64,000 nt of DNA from positions 1-64,000 of the forward strand of contig NZ_QVMQ01000018.1 of NCBI RefSeq assembly GCF_010501105.1. The letters are read 5' to 3'. Of the stretch, positions 48,070 through 58,696 are shown piece by piece. Position 1 is the stretch's first letter. Every line of letters begins with the position of its first letter. The notes under the pieces are model-generated. The model was not told the DNA's origin. It was given only the letters and a program-made list of their open reading frames with translations, and made no database searches. A program made the translations under genes and the position numbers. The DNA is from Dysgonomonas sp. 511. GTDB taxonomy: Bacteria > Bacteroidota > Bacteroidia > Bacteroidales > Dysgonomonadaceae.

Positions 48070-49332
48070 ATGTTATACTATTTATTTGACTATTTAGACC
48101 AATTGGATTTTCCCGGAGCAGGAATGTTCCGTTATGTTTCTTTCAGGGCGGCTATGGCTGTTGTGTTTTCCCTTATCATATCCACCCTTATAGGACGGCG
48201 GATTATTGATAAGTTACAGAAACTACAGATTGGCGAAATAGTAAGGAATCTGGGTCTGGAAGGGCAATTGAGTAAAAAAGGCACACCGACTATGGGAGGC
48301 ATCATCATCATCATTGCCATCTTGGTTCCTGTCTTGCTGCTTGCCCGTTTAGATAATATATATATCATCCTGATGATGATAACTACAGTATGGCTGGGAA
48401 CTCTGGGTTTTCTCGACGATTATATCAAAGTATTCAAGAAAGACAAGGAAGGGCTGCATGGCAAATTCAAGATAATAGCCCAGATCGGCCTTGGCCTCAT
48501 TGTGGGACTGACATTGTATTTCAGCCCTAATGTCATTATCCGCGAAAACGTGGAATTTCGCAATCAGGATAACGTCATAGAACATGTAAGTTATATGGAG
48601 CAAGGCGTGAAATCGACCCAGACAACAATTCCTTTCGTAAAGAATAATAACCTCGACTACGAACAACTTGTTTCATTTATGGGCGACTATGCCGAACCTG
48701 CCGCATGGGTATTGTTTGTAATCGTCGTTATATTTATCGTAACGGCAGTATCCAATGGGGCAAACCTTACCGACGGGCTCGATGGACTTGCTGCGGGTAG
48801 TTCTGCCATTATAGGTACTACATTGGGTATTTTGGCATACGTATCGGGGCATATAGAATTTGCCTCTTACCTCAATATCATGTTTATACCCGGCAGTCAG
48901 GAGTTGGTAATATTTGCCGCCGCCTTTATCGGCGCCACGGTCGGATTCCTTTGGTACAATGCTTTCCCGGCCCAGGTATTTATGGGCGATACAGGCAGCC
49001 TGACCTTAGGCGGCATTATTGGAGTCTTTGCGGTCATCATACACAAAGAACTGCTGTTGCCTATCTTGTGTGGTATATTCTTTGTAGAAAGCCTTTCGGT
49101 AATGATGCAGGTATTCTATTTCAAGCTCACAAAAAAGAAATACGGGGAAGGAAGGCGTATATTTAAGATGACCCCTCTTCACCACCACTTCCAGAAAGCA
49201 GGAAATGCAGGGATACAGGCAAAAATACAAAAGCCATACGGTCCTATACCCGAATCGAAAATAGTTGTACGTTTCTGGATCATAGGCATAATGCTGGCTG
49301 TGCTCACATTGGCAACATTGAAAATGCGATAA
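48070..49332 (+). CDS. mraY: Phospho-MurNAc-pentapeptide transferase
   Basis: The 420-residue integral membrane enzyme makes lipid I from UDP-MurNAc-pentapeptide and undecaprenyl phosphate. It has about ten membrane segments; the signatures [33 protein letters not shown] and MTPLHHHF are present. An insertion of about 50 residues near 165-215 makes it longer than the E. coli protein, as often seen in Bacteroidota. Confidence 0.98.
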   Translation: MLYYLFDYLDQLDFPGAGMFRYVSFRAAMAVVFSLIISTLIGRRIIDKLQKLQIGEIVRNLGLEGQLSKKGTPTMGGIIIIIAILVPVLLLARLDNIYIILMMITTVWLGTLGFLDDYIKVFKKDKEGLHGKFKIIAQIGLGLIVGLTLYFSPNVIIRENVEFRNQDNVIEHVSYMEQGVKSTQTTIPFVKNNNLDYEQLVSFMGDYAEPAAWVLFVIVVIFIVTAVSNGANLTDGLDGLAAGSSAIIGTTLGILAYVSGHIEFASYLNIMFIPGSQELVIFAAAFIGATVGFLWYNAFPAQVFMGDTGSLTLGGIIGVFAVIIHKELLLPILCGIFFVESLSVMMQVFYFKLTKKKYGEGRRIFKMTPLHHHFQKAGNAGIQAKIQKPYGPIPESKIVVRFWIIGIMLAVLTLATLKMR

Positions 49333-49342
49333 ATAGTAAGAT

Positions 49343-50677
49343 ATGGATAAGATAGTAATACTGGGAGGAGGCGAAAGCGGGGTAGGTTCAGCCATACTCG
49401 CCCAAGCGAAGGGATTCGAAGTTTTTCTTTCGGATAACGGGCCTTTACAGGATAAATATAAGTTGGAACTGGAAAAGTATGCTATTCCATACGAAGAGAA
49501 CGGACATACGGAATCCCTCATTCTTTCGGCAAAAGAGATAATAAAAAGCCCCGGAATCCCCAATTATGCACCACTGATAAAGCTGGCTGTAGAAAAAGGC
49601 ATCCCTGTACTATCCGAAATGGAATTTGCCAAGCGTTATACATCTGCCAAAATGATATGTATTACCGGCAGCAATGGCAAAACCACAACCACAAGCCTTA
49701 TCTACTATATACTGAAATCGGCAGGACTTAATGTAGGGCTGGGAGGAAATATAGGGCGCAGCTTTGCCCGTCAGGTAGCCGAAGAGAATTTCGATTATTA
49801 TGTTCTGGAACTAAGTAGTTTCCAGCTTGAAAATATGTATGAGTTTAAGGCTGATATTGCCATCCTGCTGAATATAACTCCCGACCACCTCGACAGGTAC
49901 GACCACGACATACAGAAGTACATAGATGCCAAGATGCGTATAGCGCAAAACCAGACCGAAGCCGATGCCCTTATATTCTGGGAAGAAGACCCGGTCGTAA
50001 GCAAAGAGATAAAGAAACTGATATCGAACGGGCGGCACTACACATTTGCCGAATATAAAACAGGCGATGCTCAGGCATATTCTAAAGACCATCAAATTGT
50101 TATCAATACACCCGAATCGGTTTTTATCATGGAGCAGGATTTATTAGCATTAGAAGGCCTACATAATTTGTATAACTCGTTGGCTTCGGGCATCGCAGCT
50201 AAGTTACTGGATATAACAGACGAAAACCTCCGCCGTTCCCTCAGCGACTTTCAGGGGGTGGAGCACCGTTTGGAAAAGGTAGCCAAAGTAAGAGGCATAC
50301 AATTTATAAACGACTCGAAGGCAACAAATGTGAATTCGTGCTGGTATGCACTGCAAAGCATGAAGACGAAAGTAGTCCTCATCCTCGGCGGCACCGACAA
50401 GGGAAATGATTATACCGAAATAGAACAACTGGTGAAAGATAAAGCCCGGGCTTTGGTCTTTCTGGGTGTAGACAACAGCAAGTTGCATAAATTTTTCGAT
50501 GGCAAGGTAGATAAAATCGAGGATGTATCTTCGATGAAAGATGCCGTAGAAAAGGCATATAGCTTGGCGCACGAAGGCGATACGGTATTGCTTTCGCCAT
50601 GTTGTGCCAGCTTCGATTTGTTCAGGAATTACGAAGACAGGGGCATTCAGTTTAAAGAATGTGTAAGAAAACTATAG
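49343..50677 (+). CDS. murD: UDP-MurNAc-L-alanine:D-glutamate ligase
   Basis: The 444-residue ligase adds D-Glu to UDP-MurNAc-L-Ala. It has the N-terminal Rossmann GGGESGVGSA, the ATP loop GSNGKTTTTS at about 112-121, NITPDHLDRYDHD, and INDSKATNVNS. It lies 10 bp after mraY and 4 bp before ftsW. Confidence 0.97.
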   Translation: MDKIVILGGGESGVGSAILAQAKGFEVFLSDNGPLQDKYKLELEKYAIPYEENGHTESLILSAKEIIKSPGIPNYAPLIKLAVEKGIPVLSEMEFAKRYTSAKMICITGSNGKTTTTSLIYYILKSAGLNVGLGGNIGRSFARQVAEENFDYYVLELSSFQLENMYEFKADIAILLNITPDHLDRYDHDIQKYIDAKMRIAQNQTEADALIFWEEDPVVSKEIKKLISNGRHYTFAEYKTGDAQAYSKDHQIVINTPESVFIMEQDLLALEGLHNLYNSLASGIAAKLLDITDENLRRSLSDFQGVEHRLEKVAKVRGIQFINDSKATNVNSCWYALQSMKTKVVLILGGTDKGNDYTEIEQLVKDKARALVFLGVDNSKLHKFFDGKVDKIEDVSSMKDAVEKAYSLAHEGDTVLLSPCCASFDLFRNYEDRGIQFKECVRKL

Positions 50678-50681
50678 AGAT

Positions 50682-51932
50682 ATGGAATTTAAATTTATAG
50701 GCAAACTATTTAGGGGCGATAAGGTAATATGGTGTATCTTTATCGCTCTGTGCATCATATCGTTGCTCGAAGTATTCAGTGCCTCCAGTACGATTGTTTA
50801 TCGTCAGCAAAACCAGTTTGCTCCTATATTCCGCCATGCAGTATTCCTCCTGTTCGGCTTCGGACTGGTCGTATTCTTACAACGGATACCGAGCCGCTTC
50901 TTTTCCATTCTGCTACTTGGAATACCTGTATCGGCTATTCTTATTATCCTTACCTACTTTTTTGGCGAAGACATAAACGGAGCCCAACGCTGGCTGGGTA
51001 TAGGTGCTATAACAATACAGCCCTCCGAATTGGCAAAGATATCGGCTATCGGTTTCATAGCCTTTTTCCTGAGCAAGATGAAGACTGATAACGAAGGATG
51101 GATTTTCTGGACAATGATTATCAGCATAAGCATTTTATGTGCCCTCATCGTACCCGACAATCTTTCTACGGCAATCCTACTGTTTGTCGTGTGTTTCCTG
51201 CTTATGTTTATCGGGCAGGTAGACCTGAAGCGGCTGGCAAAAGTCGGCCTTGGTGTAGTGATTCTGGGCTTGATAGCATATGGGGGGCTTGTCTTGCTTC
51301 CGGCGGATGTAGTGAAGAAGTATTTGCCCGAACGTGCCGAGACATGGAAAAACCGGATAGAACGCCACGACGAAAAGATATCGATAAAAGAAGTAGACGA
51401 AAACGGGAACATGCTATATAAAATAACGGATGAAAATCGTCAGGTGTCGCACGCAAAAATAGCAATAGCCGATAATAAGATTATCGGGTTGCCCGGAAGC
51501 GGTACACAGCGCGATTTTCTTCCGCAGGCATATTCCGATTTTATATTCGCTATCATACTCGAGGAGATGGGATTATTGGGAGGCTTATTTGTTTTATTGC
51601 TATATTTGTCCCTGATGATCCGATGCGGAGTTCTTGCATCTAAGTGCGAGAAGAAGTTTCCGCGTTACCTTATATTAGGCTCTGCACTGATAATAACTAT
51701 ACAAGCCCTTGCAAACATGGCCGTGGCAGTCAATTTGATCCCTGTAACAGGGCAACCGTTACCATTGGTGAGTCGAGGAGGAACATCTACCATTATTACC
51801 TGTGCTTATTTCGGCATAATTCTGGCGTGTTCTTCAAGACTGAACGAACCGGAACATGAACACGAAGAACATGTTGACGAAAGCATTGCAAATGTAGAGA
51901 AAGAGGGACAACAAATCAACGAACAACAGTGA
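50682..51932 (+). CDS. ftsW: SEDS peptidoglycan glycosyltransferase FtsW
   Basis: The 416-residue protein has about ten membrane segments and the SEDS signature regions, such as NGAQRWLGIGAITIQPSELAK (split: NGAQRWLGIG, TIQPSELAK) and TGQPLPLVSRGGTS near residue 355. It polymerises lipid II at the septum with the PBP encoded upstream. A long extracytoplasmic loop (about 205-270) and a His/Glu-rich C-terminal tail are present. The next gene starts about 2 bp after its stop. Confidence 0.97.
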   Translation: MEFKFIGKLFRGDKVIWCIFIALCIISLLEVFSASSTIVYRQQNQFAPIFRHAVFLLFGFGLVVFLQRIPSRFFSILLLGIPVSAILIILTYFFGEDINGAQRWLGIGAITIQPSELAKISAIGFIAFFLSKMKTDNEGWIFWTMIISISILCALIVPDNLSTAILLFVVCFLLMFIGQVDLKRLAKVGLGVVILGLIAYGGLVLLPADVVKKYLPERAETWKNRIERHDEKISIKEVDENGNMLYKITDENRQVSHAKIAIADNKIIGLPGSGTQRDFLPQAYSDFIFAIILEEMGLLGGLFVLLLYLSLMIRCGVLASKCEKKFPRYLILGSALIITIQALANMAVAVNLIPVTGQPLPLVSRGGTSTIITCAYFGIILACSSRLNEPEHEHEEHVDESIANVEKEGQQINEQQ

Positions 51933-51934
51933 AG

Positions 51935-53041
51935 ATGAAAAATATGAGAGTTATTATCAGCGGAGGAGGTACAGGAGGGCATATATTCCCCGCTATTTCT
52001 ATTGCCAACACCATAAAGAAACGCTATCCCGATGCCGAGATATTGTTTGTCGGCGCAGAAGGCCGTATGGAGATGGAACGCATTCCGGCGGCAGGTTATG
52101 AGATTATAGGACTTAATATTTCGGGGCTCAACAGGAAAAACCCATTCAAGAATATTTCTGTAGTGTGGAAATTTCGTAAGAGCCTGAAAAAAGCAAAGAG
52201 TATAATAAAAGAGTTTAAGCCCGATATTGTTATCGGAGTAGGAGGCTATGCCAGCGGACCGCTTCTGTATGCTGCAAATTCTATGAAGATTCCTACACTT
52301 GTGCAAGAGCAAAACTCATATGCAGGTATTACAAATAAGTTTCTGGCAAAGAAAGCCAATACAGTATGTGTGGCATATGACGAAATGGAACACTTCTTTC
52401 CAAAAGAAAAGATTGTAATCACAGGCAACCCTTGCCGCGAATCCTTATTTTCTACTTCGATAACCAAAGAAGAAGCATATCAGGAGTTCGGACTCGATCC
52501 TGACAAGAAGACACTCGTTGTAACAGGAGGAAGCCTTGGTTCCAGGACATTGAATAAGACACTCTTTGCGCAGATCGACAAGATAATAAACTCCGATATC
52601 CAGGTGTTGTGGCAATGCGGCAAGCTCTATTCCTTCGAACTGGATATGGATATGGCAAGCAAAGGAAAGCCAAAGAATGTGCATGTATTCGAATTTATCA
52701 ATCGTATGGATCTGGCATACAAAGCTGCCGACCTGGTAATATCGAGGGCAGGAGCCAGCTCAATCTCCGAGCTAAGCCTGTTGGGAAAACCGACGATATT
52801 AGTTCCTTCGCCAAATGTATCGGAAGACCACCAGACAAAAAATGCAATGGCACTGGTGAAACACGATGCTGCAATATTAATCAGAGATGATGAGGCAATG
52901 ACTAAACTGGTAGATGTTGCTCTCGATACTATAAATGACGAAAATAAGCTGAAATCGTTATCTGAAAATATATATAAACTAGCCCATCATAATGCGTCCG
53001 ACAGGATTGTAGATGAGGTGATAAAACTGGTAAGAAAATAA
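51935..53041 (+). CDS. murG: Lipid II synthase (GlcNAc transferase) MurG
   Basis: The protein has 368 residues from the ATG at 51935 (an ATG 9 bp later is also possible; a GTG at 51929 overlaps the ftsW stop). N-terminal loop GGGTGGHIFPA, ISRAGASSISELSLLGKPTI and PSPNVSEDHQTKNA match the GT28 family. It adds GlcNAc to lipid I on the inner face of the membrane. It is followed by murC after 3 bp. Confidence 0.97.
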   Translation: MKNMRVIISGGGTGGHIFPAISIANTIKKRYPDAEILFVGAEGRMEMERIPAAGYEIIGLNISGLNRKNPFKNISVVWKFRKSLKKAKSIIKEFKPDIVIGVGGYASGPLLYAANSMKIPTLVQEQNSYAGITNKFLAKKANTVCVAYDEMEHFFPKEKIVITGNPCRESLFSTSITKEEAYQEFGLDPDKKTLVVTGGSLGSRTLNKTLFAQIDKIINSDIQVLWQCGKLYSFELDMDMASKGKPKNVHVFEFINRMDLAYKAADLVISRAGASSISELSLLGKPTILVPSPNVSEDHQTKNAMALVKHDAAILIRDDEAMTKLVDVALDTINDENKLKSLSENIYKLAHHNASDRIVDEVIKLVRK

Positions 53042-53044
53042 GAA

Positions 53045-54412
53045 ATGAATATTAAATCGGTATATTTCATCGGTATAGGCGGCATAGGCATGAGCAATCT
53101 TGCCCGCTACTATATGTCGAAAGGGAAACAAGTAGCAGGATACGACCGCACCGAAACTCCTCTTACAAAACGGCTTGTAGAGGAAGGAGCCGCCATACAC
53201 TACAACGATGATATACACCTTATTCCTGATTATTGCAAAGACAATAAAACAACATTGGTTGTTTACACACCTGCCGTCCCTATGGAAAATGAAGAGGTCA
53301 GGTTCTTCAACGACAACCATTTTGATATAAAAAAGCGTGCTCAGGTTTTGGGGTTGATTACTCAAACGAGTAAAGCGCTCTGTTGTGCCGGAACGCATGG
53401 CAAGACCACCACATCGAGCATGCTTGCCCACATACTTAAGCAATCCCATCTCGATACGAATGCCTTTTTGGGAGGTATATTAAAGAACTACGACAGCAAT
53501 CTGCTGCTGTCCGATGCAAGCGAATATACAGTTATCGAAGCCGACGAATACGACCGGTCTTTCCATTGGTTGCACCCCTATATGGCACTGATAACTTCTG
53601 TCGACCCCGATCATCTTGATATCTACGGCACAGAAGAAGAATACCTGAAAAGCTTCGGGCATTTTACAAGCCTTATTATGTCCGGCGGAGCTTTGGTCAT
53701 GAGGCATGGCATAAAGTTATCGCCACAGGTAGCAAAGGATGTCCGGGTATATACTTACTCCATCGAGGAGGGCGATTTCCACGCCGAAAATGTGAGAATA
53801 GGCAATGGTGAGATCTTCTTCGATTTTGTCACACCCAAAGGCGTTATCAGGGAAATCCAATTAGGTGTACCTATAAAGATCAATATAGAAAACGCTATTG
53901 GCTCTATGGCTCTTGCATGGCTCAATGGTGTGAGCGATGTTGAGTTGAGGGATGCAATGAAAACATTCGAGGGAGCAAAACGCCGCTTCGATTTTTGGCT
54001 CAAGACCGACCGTTTGGTGATGATAGACGATTATGCACACCACCCCGAAGAACTGGCTGCAAGCATTACATCTGTAAAAGAATTGTATCCCGGCAGGAAG
54101 CTTACCGGCATTTTCCAACCGCACTTGTACTCGCGTACTCGCGATTTTGCACCTGAGTTTGCCAGAAGCTTATCGCTGCTCGACGAGCTGATTTTGTTAG
54201 ACATATATCCGGCAAGGGAAAAACCGATAGAAGGGGTTACTTCCCGTATCATATTCGATGCGGTTACCTGTCCTAAAACATTGTGTAAAAAGGAAGAACT
54301 TTTATCTTTATTGGAAAGGAAGAACGATATAGACGTCTTGCTTACTCTTGGTGCCGGCGATATCGACCAGTTGCTGGAACCAATAAAGGAAATATTGGAA
54401 AAGAAATTATAA
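53045..54412 (+). CDS. murC: UDP-MurNAc:L-alanine ligase
   Basis: The 455-residue ligase adds the first amino acid of the stem peptide. It shows GIGGIGMSNLA near the N-terminus, the ATP loop GTHGKTTTSSM at about 118-128, EADEYDRSF and DDYAHHPEE, the last typical for MurC. It lies between murG and ftsQ. Confidence 0.97.
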   Translation: MNIKSVYFIGIGGIGMSNLARYYMSKGKQVAGYDRTETPLTKRLVEEGAAIHYNDDIHLIPDYCKDNKTTLVVYTPAVPMENEEVRFFNDNHFDIKKRAQVLGLITQTSKALCCAGTHGKTTTSSMLAHILKQSHLDTNAFLGGILKNYDSNLLLSDASEYTVIEADEYDRSFHWLHPYMALITSVDPDHLDIYGTEEEYLKSFGHFTSLIMSGGALVMRHGIKLSPQVAKDVRVYTYSIEEGDFHAENVRIGNGEIFFDFVTPKGVIREIQLGVPIKINIENAIGSMALAWLNGVSDVELRDAMKTFEGAKRRFDFWLKTDRLVMIDDYAHHPEELAASITSVKELYPGRKLTGIFQPHLYSRTRDFAPEFARSLSLLDELILLDIYPAREKPIEGVTSRIIFDAVTCPKTLCKKEELLSLLERKNDIDVLLTLGAGDIDQLLEPIKEILEKKL

Positions 54413-54427
54413 TCCCGATTTTGAGCG

Positions 54428-55162
54428 ATGAAGAAAGTATTAGTTATCATAGGTATATGTCTTATTGCAGGTTATCTCATTTTCGCCGCATTTTACTTTC
54501 AGGGAAAGCCTAAAGGTGAAATGTGTATTGATTTTAAGGTGGAAATGAAAGGGAAGGGTATTGACACTACATTTGTGATGATTGATGATATCCGGAAGGT
54601 TGTAGATGCCAAAGGTCTTAATCCTAAGGGAAAGCTTTTCAGCGAAATTGATACAGATGCGATAGAGGCGGCGATACTGGAGAACCATATGATAAAAGAA
54701 GCCAATGTCTTTATTACCAACGATGGCTCTGTCAAGGTTCAGGTAGAAGGGCGGGTACCCGTATTGCGTATTATCAGCAACAAAGGTGAAAATTATTATA
54801 TTGATATAGATGGCTTGGATATGCCTCTGTCGAAAAGGGGTGCGGCATACCTGCCCGTAGCAACGGGTGCAATTAATAAGGAGTTTGCCACAAGGGATTT
54901 ATATAAATTTGCATTATTTTTGCATAATAATGAGTTTTGGAACGCCCAGATAGAACAGATAGTGGTTTTGCCCAACAAGGACATCAAGTTGATACCGCGT
55001 GTAGGCGACCACGAAATCATATTAGGAGACATTACCGGTTTTGAAGAAAGACTCGACAAGCTGTTTACCTTCTATCAGAATGGGCTGAACGAAACGGGAT
55101 GGAATAAATATTCTGTCATAAATTTGAAGTTCGACAAACAAGTTGTCGGTACAAAGCGTTAA
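54428..55162 (+). CDS. ftsQ: Cell division protein FtsQ
   Basis: The 244-residue protein has one N-terminal membrane segment (about 4-23) and an extracytoplasmic domain with a POTRA-like region (about 30-100, ending VKVQVEGRVPVLRI) and a beta domain (about 105-230). This layout and its place between murC and ftsA identify FtsQ/DivIB. It links the early FtsA/FtsZ ring to FtsL and the synthase. Confidence 0.93.
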   Translation: MKKVLVIIGICLIAGYLIFAAFYFQGKPKGEMCIDFKVEMKGKGIDTTFVMIDDIRKVVDAKGLNPKGKLFSEIDTDAIEAAILENHMIKEANVFITNDGSVKVQVEGRVPVLRIISNKGENYYIDIDGLDMPLSKRGAAYLPVATGAINKEFATRDLYKFALFLHNNEFWNAQIEQIVVLPNKDIKLIPRVGDHEIILGDITGFEERLDKLFTFYQNGLNETGWNKYSVINLKFDKQVVGTKR

Positions 55163-55218
55163 TTTAGAGTCAGAAATTGCAAGCGGCTAAAAAGACGTCG
55201 CACATAAAACAGAGAATT

Positions 55219-56562
55219 ATGGATAAGGGATTTATCGTAGCGATCGACCTGGGTACCTCAAAGATAACAGGAGTACTTGGACGTAAGAATGAACAGGGAG
55301 TAACCTCTATACTGGCTTCGGAAAGCATTCCTTCCGATTCGTGCATAAAGTATGGGGTAATCTATAATATAAACGAGGTCGCCGGCAAGATAAAAAAACT
55401 GGTCAGCCTGTTGGAAAACAAGATAGGGAAGAAGATAGGCAAAGCCTATGTTTCCATATCGGGCAGGTCGCTGCGTGCAATGGAGCATGTAGAAACCAAG
55501 CTTCTCGATGGGCCCACACCTGTCAACTTTGCCATGCTCGATGCTATGGAGCAACAGGCTAAGCTCAACAAGCCGGAGTTTCTGACCAATTATAGTGTCC
55601 TTGCTCCCGAATATTATCTGGATGGCAAATACGAAGAAGACCCTATAGACAAAACAGCATCGGCCATCGAAGGGCATTACCGGCTTATCATCGGCCGCCC
55701 CAATATAAAAGCTAGTATAATAAAAAGCCTGACAGAGAAGGCTCAGTTGGAGATTGCCGGCTTCGTTGTCGGCCCTGTAGCATCAGCTGCACTTGTTCTC
55801 GACGAGCACGACAGGCAGTTGGGATGTGCCCTTGTCGATTTTGGTGGAGGCACTACAACACTTTCCATTTACAAAGGCGGATTGTTGCGTTATATGACGG
55901 TCATACCATTCGGCGGGCGTACAATAACCAAAGACGTGCAAGAACTGGGATTCGTATTCGATTCGGCAGAAACCTATAAAATCCGTTATGGCAAGCTTGG
56001 TAAAGACAAGAACAAATCTCTGGCGGATTTAACACCCGAAGTCGATCTGAAGGAGCTGAACAAGGTAATACAACTTCGCCAGGACGAGATAATGCTGAAT
56101 GTTATCAACCAGATAAAGGAATCGGGCTATGCCGACCAGCTGGAAGCAGGTATCCTGGTTATGGGCGGAGCATCGCAGATGAATGGCTTGGTGGACTACC
56201 TGTCGGAAAAGGCGCAAATGCCTGTTAAGCGGGCTATCCCTAAACGGGTATATATCAACAATGCTGCCGAACTGTTGCAAAATCCTGCATATACACAAGC
56301 ACTGAGCCTTATGCTTTTTGCCAATGAGAACTGCGAGAAACAAGAAACGCCTAAAGTAGCAGAAACGGAGCCTGTACAACAAGTCGTACAGGAACAACAA
56401 CCACAGAACAATCCGCCGGCCAACAGTCCTCTCGAAGAAGATATCAAAGAAGAGAAAAAGCAAAAGAAAGGCAAGGAAAAAGACAGCCGCCAGACTTCTT
56501 TTTTCAGTTTCTTCGAAAAGATCCAGAATTTTGGCGGTACTATGTTCAAAGACGAGGAATAG
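55219..56562 (+). CDS. ftsA: Cell division protein FtsA
   Basis: The protein has 447 residues from the ATG at 55219 (MDKGFIVAIDLGTSK); an upstream in-frame TTG would add residues that do not look like FtsA. It has the actin-like ATPase signatures AIDLGTSKITG, ALVDFGGGTTTLSI and GILVMGGASQMNGL. After about residue 370 there is a low-complexity Gln/Pro/Glu/Lys linker and then a terminal amphipathic helix (SFFSFFEKIQNFGG), the membrane anchor. The linker length is greater than in E. coli. Confidence 0.96.
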   Translation: MDKGFIVAIDLGTSKITGVLGRKNEQGVTSILASESIPSDSCIKYGVIYNINEVAGKIKKLVSLLENKIGKKIGKAYVSISGRSLRAMEHVETKLLDGPTPVNFAMLDAMEQQAKLNKPEFLTNYSVLAPEYYLDGKYEEDPIDKTASAIEGHYRLIIGRPNIKASIIKSLTEKAQLEIAGFVVGPVASAALVLDEHDRQLGCALVDFGGGTTTLSIYKGGLLRYMTVIPFGGRTITKDVQELGFVFDSAETYKIRYGKLGKDKNKSLADLTPEVDLKELNKVIQLRQDEIMLNVINQIKESGYADQLEAGILVMGGASQMNGLVDYLSEKAQMPVKRAIPKRVYINNAAELLQNPAYTQALSLMLFANENCEKQETPKVAETEPVQQVVQEQQPQNNPPANSPLEEDIKEEKKQKKGKEKDSRQTSFFSFFEKIQNFGGTMFKDEE

Positions 56563-56616
56563 GCTAGTCTGGTTGTAAAAGCTATTATTGATTCAAGAAT
56601 AAACAAATACTATAAT

Positions 56617-57906
56617 ATGGACGATAAAATACTGGATTTCCAGTTTCCTACAAAGACCCAAACCATTATAAAAGTAATAGGTGTAGGCGGCGGCGGCGGC
56701 AATGCTGTCAACCATATGTACAACGAAGGCATACACGATGTATCCTTTGCCTTATGTAACACCGACAATCAGGCCCTAGGCCAGTCTCCTGTTGCCGTGA
56801 GGGTGCAATTGGGCAAGAAAACCACCGAAGGGCTTGGTGCAGGCAACCGTCCCGGAGTAGCACAAGCTGCAGCAGAAGAAAGCCGCGAAGACCTCGAACG
56901 CCTTTTCAGCGATGGTACACGCATGGTATTTATCACTGCCGGTATGGGTGGAGGTACTGGTACGGGAGCCGCGCCTGTAGTTGCCCGTATTGCCAAAGAA
57001 ATGGGAATCCTTACCGTAGGTATAGTTACCATTCCTTTTGTCTTCGAAGGGCGCAAAAAGATCATTCAGGCATTGAAAGGTGTGGAAGACATTGCCCGCA
57101 ATGTAGATGCCCTTCTGGTTATCAACAACGAACGCCTGATCGATATCTATGCCGACCTTACCATCCCCAATGCCTTTGCCAAAGCTGATGATACACTTAC
57201 AATAGCCGCTAAGGGCATTGCCGAAATAATTACGGTTCACGGGCATATCAACCTCGACTTTGCCGATGTGAAGACCATATTGCAGGATGGCGGCGTAGCC
57301 ATAATGAGTAGCGGGTACGGCGAGGGCGACAACAGGGTGGAAGACGCGATAGTAAATGCACTGCATTCTCCGTTGCTCAACAACAACGATGTGTTCGATG
57401 CCAAGAAGATACTGTTCAATATCTACGCCAGCGATAATAATCCGCTTATCGTGGAGGAAATGGAAGCTGTAGCCAACTTTATGAAGCGTTTCGGTTCGGA
57501 AGTAGAAGTGATATGGGGTACTGCAACAGACAATAAGCTCGAAGGTCAGGTAAAGATCACTTTGCTTGCCACAGGTTTCGGTATGTCGAGCATTCCGGGA
57601 ATCGAGGATAAAGACTTTATCGATGAAGAAGAGGAGGCAGAACGTCTCAGACAGGAAGAAGAAGAGAAACGCCGCATAAACGAGATGATACAGGTTCACT
57701 ATGGCAAAGACGGTGTGCAGGGCATGCCTGTGCGTACTTCATTCTTTGGGCAGAAGCCTATTATCCTGTCGTCGGAAGAGCTGGATAACGACCGTATTGT
57801 CGATGCCCTCGAAAATACACCAGTATTCAAAAGGGATGACAAATTCAACCCAAGTGAATACGTTCCTGAGGTGAAGAAAGCCGGCGACCTGTTCAATAAC
57901 GAATAA
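56617..57906 (+). CDS. ftsZ: Cell division protein FtsZ
   Basis: The 429-residue tubulin-like GTPase forms the Z ring. It has VGGGGGNAVNHMY, the tubulin signature GGGTGTGAAPVVA at about residues 111-123, NTDNQAL, and the T7-like NLDFADVKTIL with the catalytic Asp. The C-terminal linker is acidic and charged (EEEEAERLRQEEEEKRR); a TPVFKR segment lies about 25 residues before the end, in place of a typical extreme C-terminal peptide. Confidence 0.98.
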   Translation: MDDKILDFQFPTKTQTIIKVIGVGGGGGNAVNHMYNEGIHDVSFALCNTDNQALGQSPVAVRVQLGKKTTEGLGAGNRPGVAQAAAEESREDLERLFSDGTRMVFITAGMGGGTGTGAAPVVARIAKEMGILTVGIVTIPFVFEGRKKIIQALKGVEDIARNVDALLVINNERLIDIYADLTIPNAFAKADDTLTIAAKGIAEIITVHGHINLDFADVKTILQDGGVAIMSSGYGEGDNRVEDAIVNALHSPLLNNNDVFDAKKILFNIYASDNNPLIVEEMEAVANFMKRFGSEVEVIWGTATDNKLEGQVKITLLATGFGMSSIPGIEDKDFIDEEEEAERLRQEEEEKRRINEMIQVHYGKDGVQGMPVRTSFFGQKPIILSSEELDNDRIVDALENTPVFKRDDKFNPSEYVPEVKKAGDLFNNE

Positions 57907-58022
57907 GCAACAGGATAGAACTTCTTGATATATTTCAATGTTATAATTAACAATGATAGTTATACTTAGATGAATAACAGATAGGTCTGCGACCTTAATA
58001 ATTGATAAAAACTAAATACACT

Positions 58023-58475
58023 ATGAGTTTATTCGACCAAGTAAGTGAAGATATCAAAGACGCAATGCGTGCCAAAGACAAAATCAGGCTCGAAGCATTG
58101 CGCGGAATGAAAAAAGAGTTTCTGGAAGCCAAAACAGCCAAAGGTGCAAGCGATGAATTTTCTGACGAGGCTGCTATACAAATCTTGCAGAAGATGGCAA
58201 AACAACGTCGCGACAGTGCCGAAATATACAACGGTCAGGATCGTGCCGACCTTGCAGAGAAAGAGCTTGCAGAGTTAGCCGTTATCGAGACATACCTGCC
58301 AAAGCAACTATCGCAGGAAGAATTGGATGTAAAAATTGCTGAGATCATCTCTCAGGTAGGAGCTTCGTCTCCTGCCGATATGGGCAAGGTGATGGGTGTA
58401 GCTACCAAAGCCCTTGCAGGTGTAGCAGCAGGGAAAGCCATTTCTGAAACGGTGAAGAAACTGTTGAACAAATAG
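58023..58475 (+). CDS. GatB/YqeY domain protein
   Basis: The 150-residue protein starts at the ATG at 58023 (MSLFDQVSEDIKDAMRAKD), the family N-terminus. It has a helical N-terminal half and a C-terminal domain like the tail of GatB (GKVMGVATKALAGVAAGKAISETVKKLL), which binds tRNA in amidotransferases. Stand-alone YqeY proteins are common and their role is not settled. It closes the dcw cluster, 116 bp after ftsZ, with a small hairpin (AGGTC/GACCT, 57983-57995) in the gap and a strong terminator after it. Confidence 0.93.
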   Translation: MSLFDQVSEDIKDAMRAKDKIRLEALRGMKKEFLEAKTAKGASDEFSDEAAIQILQKMAKQRRDSAEIYNGQDRADLAEKELAELAVIETYLPKQLSQEELDVKIAEIISQVGASSPADMGKVMGVATKALAGVAAGKAISETVKKLLNK

Positions 58476-58496
58476 AAATATTTCAAAATGACAAGC

Positions 58497-58533
58497 AAAA
58501 AGGTGTCCTTTATTACTTTTGGGACACCTTTTT
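58497..58533 (+). terminator. Terminator after yqeY, end of the dcw transcript
   Basis: AAAAAGGTGTCC (58497-58508) pairs with GGACACCTTTTT (58522-58533); the T-run continues to TTTATG. Confidence 0.9.
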
Positions 58534-58657
58534 TATGTTTATGTTGATAAAATCATTTTCATTTGTTTGTAATACGCAAGACTCTTTAACAATTGATACT
58601 CAAATACAGTCCCTTCGGTTAAACAAATTTAAAGTGTTAAATTAACCCTCTTGTATA

Positions 58658-58689
58658 TTTGGAATATACCAAAACACCGCTTATCTTTG
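58658..58689 (+). promoter_or_regulatory. Orphan Bacteroidota-type promoter
   Basis: TTTG at 58658-58661, exactly 20 bp, then TATCTTTG at 58682-58689: a near-ideal promoter with no coding sequence after it on this strand before a terminator. Confidence 0.7.
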
Positions 58690-58696
58690 TAATGTG

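Noticed and set aside
56776..57699. 307-residue open frame antisense to ftsZ
   Set aside because: Shadow of a conserved gene; no domain and no upstream signals.
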